NCBI RefSeq assembly: GCF_009870125.1
Contig: NC_046681.1
Location: forward strand, 13,281,001-13,345,000
Direction of reading: 5' to 3'
DNA from: Drosophila pseudoobscura
Taxonomy: Eukaryota; Arthropoda; Insecta; Diptera; Drosophilidae
DNA length: 64,000 nt
Shown here piece by piece: positions 61,204-64,000 of this stretch; position 1 is the first letter of the stretch, and each line of letters starts with the position of its first letter. A model generated the notes under the pieces. That model saw nothing but the letters and a program-made list of their open reading frames with translations. It was not told the origin of the DNA and made no database searches. The position numbers and the translations under genes are program-made.

Positions 61204-63489
61204 CCAATGCTTGTCTCTGAATTCCTCCCTTAAGAAGTTTTGGCTTGGGTTCTCGTTGGCCCCTTGTAGATCCATTTATAGACATTTTTAATAGGGAAAT
61301 ATGGGCTTCATTGTACCTTTTTCTTAGATGTTTTTAGATCACTTTTAAAACCCTTTACGCGTCGTTTTTTTGTCTAAATTATGCCAATTGAGAACCGTTT
61401 CAGTGCCTTACCAAATTTATTTAAAATTTACATATTTCTTTCCCAAAAAAAAGCGCCCATAAAATGTCATTTAATTTGTATAAGCCCTTGCAAGATTTGA
61501 GATCCTCGGGAAAAACGGGAAACTCCTGTGACATAAACTCATGTAAGCCTTGAGGATTCCTGCCTACTAATCTCTTAGCTATTTATTTGATCCGTCAACG
61601 GGGTTTAGGAGCCTGCCCCCCCCCCCAAAAAAAAAAAGAAAAGAAAAGCAGTAGCAGATCCTTTGGGGTGGAAGCCTTCTTTAATTTTGACAAGACGTAA
61701 AGTCTATTAAGAAAGTCAATCAATGTCTCTCAAGCGAGTTGACTTCGACTGCCACTTCAGCTGGGAGACTTGTAGGAGACGATTCTGAATGCTGGTGCTG
61801 AATGCCGCAGGACGAAGACAGGGAACTGAGAGCTGAGGCTGAGAGCTCCAACAAGTAAAGTTCTGAAGTGACAGACAGAAAGACAGGCAGGCAGCAGGCG
61901 GGACAGGCGGGACAGGCGGGCCAGGAGGCAGCCCTGGCAGTGGGTGTGACGTGTGGGTGAAGGCGTCGGCCACTTGACTGACAGTTGGACGCGGATGTGG
62001 ACGTGGACGTGCGATTGTTGCAAGGGTTTCTGCTACTGCTCCTCCACCGCCTTCTGGCTCCTGGGGGCGACCACTTGATTGAAAGGACGAATCCAATGTG
62101 TGTGTGTGTGTGTGTGTGTGTGCGAGAGGAAGCAGCAGAAATTATGATGAGAAAAAAAAAATTGAATTCACTTCAGGGGAGAAGTTCGGTTGTAAAAAGT
62201 TGACAAAATGGATTTCAAGAGAGAGCAGAGCAGAGCTGAGCAAAGAAGTGTGTCCTGGGCCCGGAGAGGTCATTGAAGCTGACAAGAACCCAAGAGAGGA
62301 AGAAGGTAAAGTCCTTCTTCCTGATGATGTCCGACAGGTAAAAGTTTTTCTCTCTCCCCCCTCCCCCCAACAACCAACCCCCCAACCCCCCAACCCTCAT
62401 CAATTTGTGTAAAAGTGTTTTCCATCAAACAGGAATTAATTAAGATGCGCCAAAAGTTTTTCCACCCAGTATCCTGCAGTATCCTCAGAGTCCGAATGCC
62501 AATAATAATTGAAAATCATCACTCCAGATTTCTTTTGCTAATTATGTGGGAATTATCGTCTCAATTATTTATTTTCTGCCACCGATTGCTATGCATATTT
62601 CCATCCTTGATTTGGGCAGGGAATCTCCTCTCTAATTACTTTTTTCGCTCAGGTGCGATTATAATCAAAGCTTTTGAGGATTTGTGTGTGCTGCCATCAA
62701 AGTCGTCTCCCTGTCTCCCCCTCTCCCCTTCTCTGGTTCTTTCTCTCTTTCTCGGTTCGAACTTCTCAATTAAACGAATGCATAAATCATTTGGATCCTG
62801 GTGTGGCACGTCTGCAGGATAATTCCCAATGGGTACACTGTCCCTTCACATTCGATTCGGGCAGACACACCCACACACACACACAAGGATACACTAAGGA
62901 CACTCATAAATCTGTTGGAAATGTTGGCTAATTAAAAAAATACGCATATTCCATCATCATTCTCTGCTCCTGGACTACTCCTGGACTCTGGGACTCAACT
63001 GAGATTTATACCCTCATAATCCATAAATATGCTTTTACCCACACACACACACACGCAGACACCTAGAGAACTATCTGTATCTCGTGGATACATCTTTACG
63101 TATATACATCTTCATAAATTTGCTAGCCAAAGCGTCGGCGTTGTGTCATTCCATGACGCATTAATTAATAGCCACATCAACAACTTATAAGATGGTAGCC
63201 AGAGAGCGAGAGAGACCTTTCCTCCCCGCCCGCAACTTCTCTTCCAATCGCCTGCTTGACGAGTCCTTGGGGGGACGCGTAGTCCTTTTGGCATTCACGC
63301 CTCTCGCAACCTGTCAATTGCTGTTGCCGTTGAACGGTGATGGTCAAGGCGGAGGATATAATTCGGGAAATGGTATTGACTTTATGGAACATTAAAGATG
63401 GAATCTGATCTAGGCGACTGAACGAGCTCTGAATTATCCAGATTACTTGAAGATTATAATTATTTCAGTGGGAAAGGGATACCCTTATC

Positions 63490-64000
63490 GTTTTGCGGTT
63501 ATAGAACACTGTTTTTTATCTTATCCAACATGCTGCCCAAAATCTAAGGCCATAAGAGCACATTTACAATGTGTTTAAAACATTATTAAAATAGATATAA
63601 TATTAAAATGATATATATTAATTTACCAATACACTTTTTGGCACTTTTCAACACTGTTAAACATAAGAGGAGGCCTTTTGGACAATCCCAAATACCTGTT
63701 TCTTTATATTGTTCTATCAAAATATTTAAAAAAGGTTTTACCTAAACAGATTTTGTACATATTCAAGTATTTTAATTACCAACACCGATTTGGCCACCAT
63801 GTAGAAGTTTTCGCACTTTCCAACACTATCGCAAACATATGAAAGCATTTTGAACCATCAGCAACATTATTCGAAACATATTTCCAAATAAAAACATCAA
63901 CAAAACATTAAAATAATACCAACTATGGATTTTGGCATTGTTCAACACTGTTATACATACAAAAAGCTTTAATGGACAATTATTACCAATGTTCTTCCAA
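63490..64000 (+). repeat. Degenerate ~120-160 bp tandem repeat at right edge
   Basis: Three related blocks contain TTTTGGCACTTTTCAACACT (about 63638), TTTTCGCACTTTCCAACACT (about 63807) and TTTTGGCATTGTTCAACACT (about 63922). Each is followed by AAACATA-like and TTTTGGACAAT-like sequence. The array reaches the window end and may continue beyond it. Confidence 0.6.

Larger units (their letters stand above)
54685..64000. other. Non-coding region, right flank
   Basis: No recognisable gene was found. It includes GGCAGT repeats near 55,220, three copies of the dispersed GC-rich motif, the AT-rich array at 59.4-59.8 kb, GGAT/GGTT tetranucleotides, a TG repeat at 62,097-62,122 and a degenerate tandem repeat at the right edge. 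Open frames around 58.1-58.9 kb overlap in several frames, as expected of GC-rich non-coding sequence. Confidence 0.5.

Overview
This is animal nuclear DNA, most probably from a Drosophila of the subgenus Sophophora. The main reasons are a spliced Teashirt-family zinc-finger gene with typical fly splice sites, high-GC3 coding exons set in AT-rich non-coding DNA, and many CA/TG, GA, CAG and poly-G simple repeats. The long G tracts, simple-repeat density and pairing of genes would suit the obscura group, but that placement is inference. About 91% of the window is non-coding, and only two genes are secure.

Layout: 1-9,350 has no recognisable gene. It holds simple repeats and one copy of a dispersed AT-rich repeat. 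From 16,580 down to 11,758 on the minus strand lies a three-exon gene for a 1,057-residue Teashirt-family protein, best called tiptop (tio). Downstream of it (11,757 to about 9,380) is a probable long 3' region with minus-strand polyadenylation signals. That region also carries a 442-bp element with terminal inverted repeats, a GAGA-rich block and an 18-bp perfect palindrome centred on a CRE. Upstream of tio, 17,640-18,095 is a dense cluster of GAGAG and GCCAT motifs resembling a Polycomb/Trithorax response element.

From 18.1 to 40.9 kb there is no convincing protein gene. The spacing fits a cis-regulatory domain of a developmental regulator. At 40.9-41.5 kb a decayed ~33-bp minisatellite sits directly before an intact, uninterrupted prolyl oligopeptidase gene (41,888-44,197, plus strand). 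Its catalytic triad aligns to porcine prolyl oligopeptidase with a constant numbering offset. From 44.3 kb to the end there is again mostly non-coding DNA with degenerate tandem arrays. A previously unnoticed-looking ~32-bp GC-rich motif is dispersed through 34.7-61.2 kb in at least nine copies, and there is one small candidate ORF with its own polyadenylation signal (54,547-54,684).

The two secure genes are functionally unrelated: a homeotic-type transcriptional repressor and a housekeeping serine peptidase. No multi-gene system, CRISPR array, tRNA or rRNA was found. The most interesting material is regulatory and repetitive: the PRE-like block at tio, the inverted-repeat element beside the tio 3' end, the dispersed 32-bp motif, and the possible alternative N-terminus of the peptidase.
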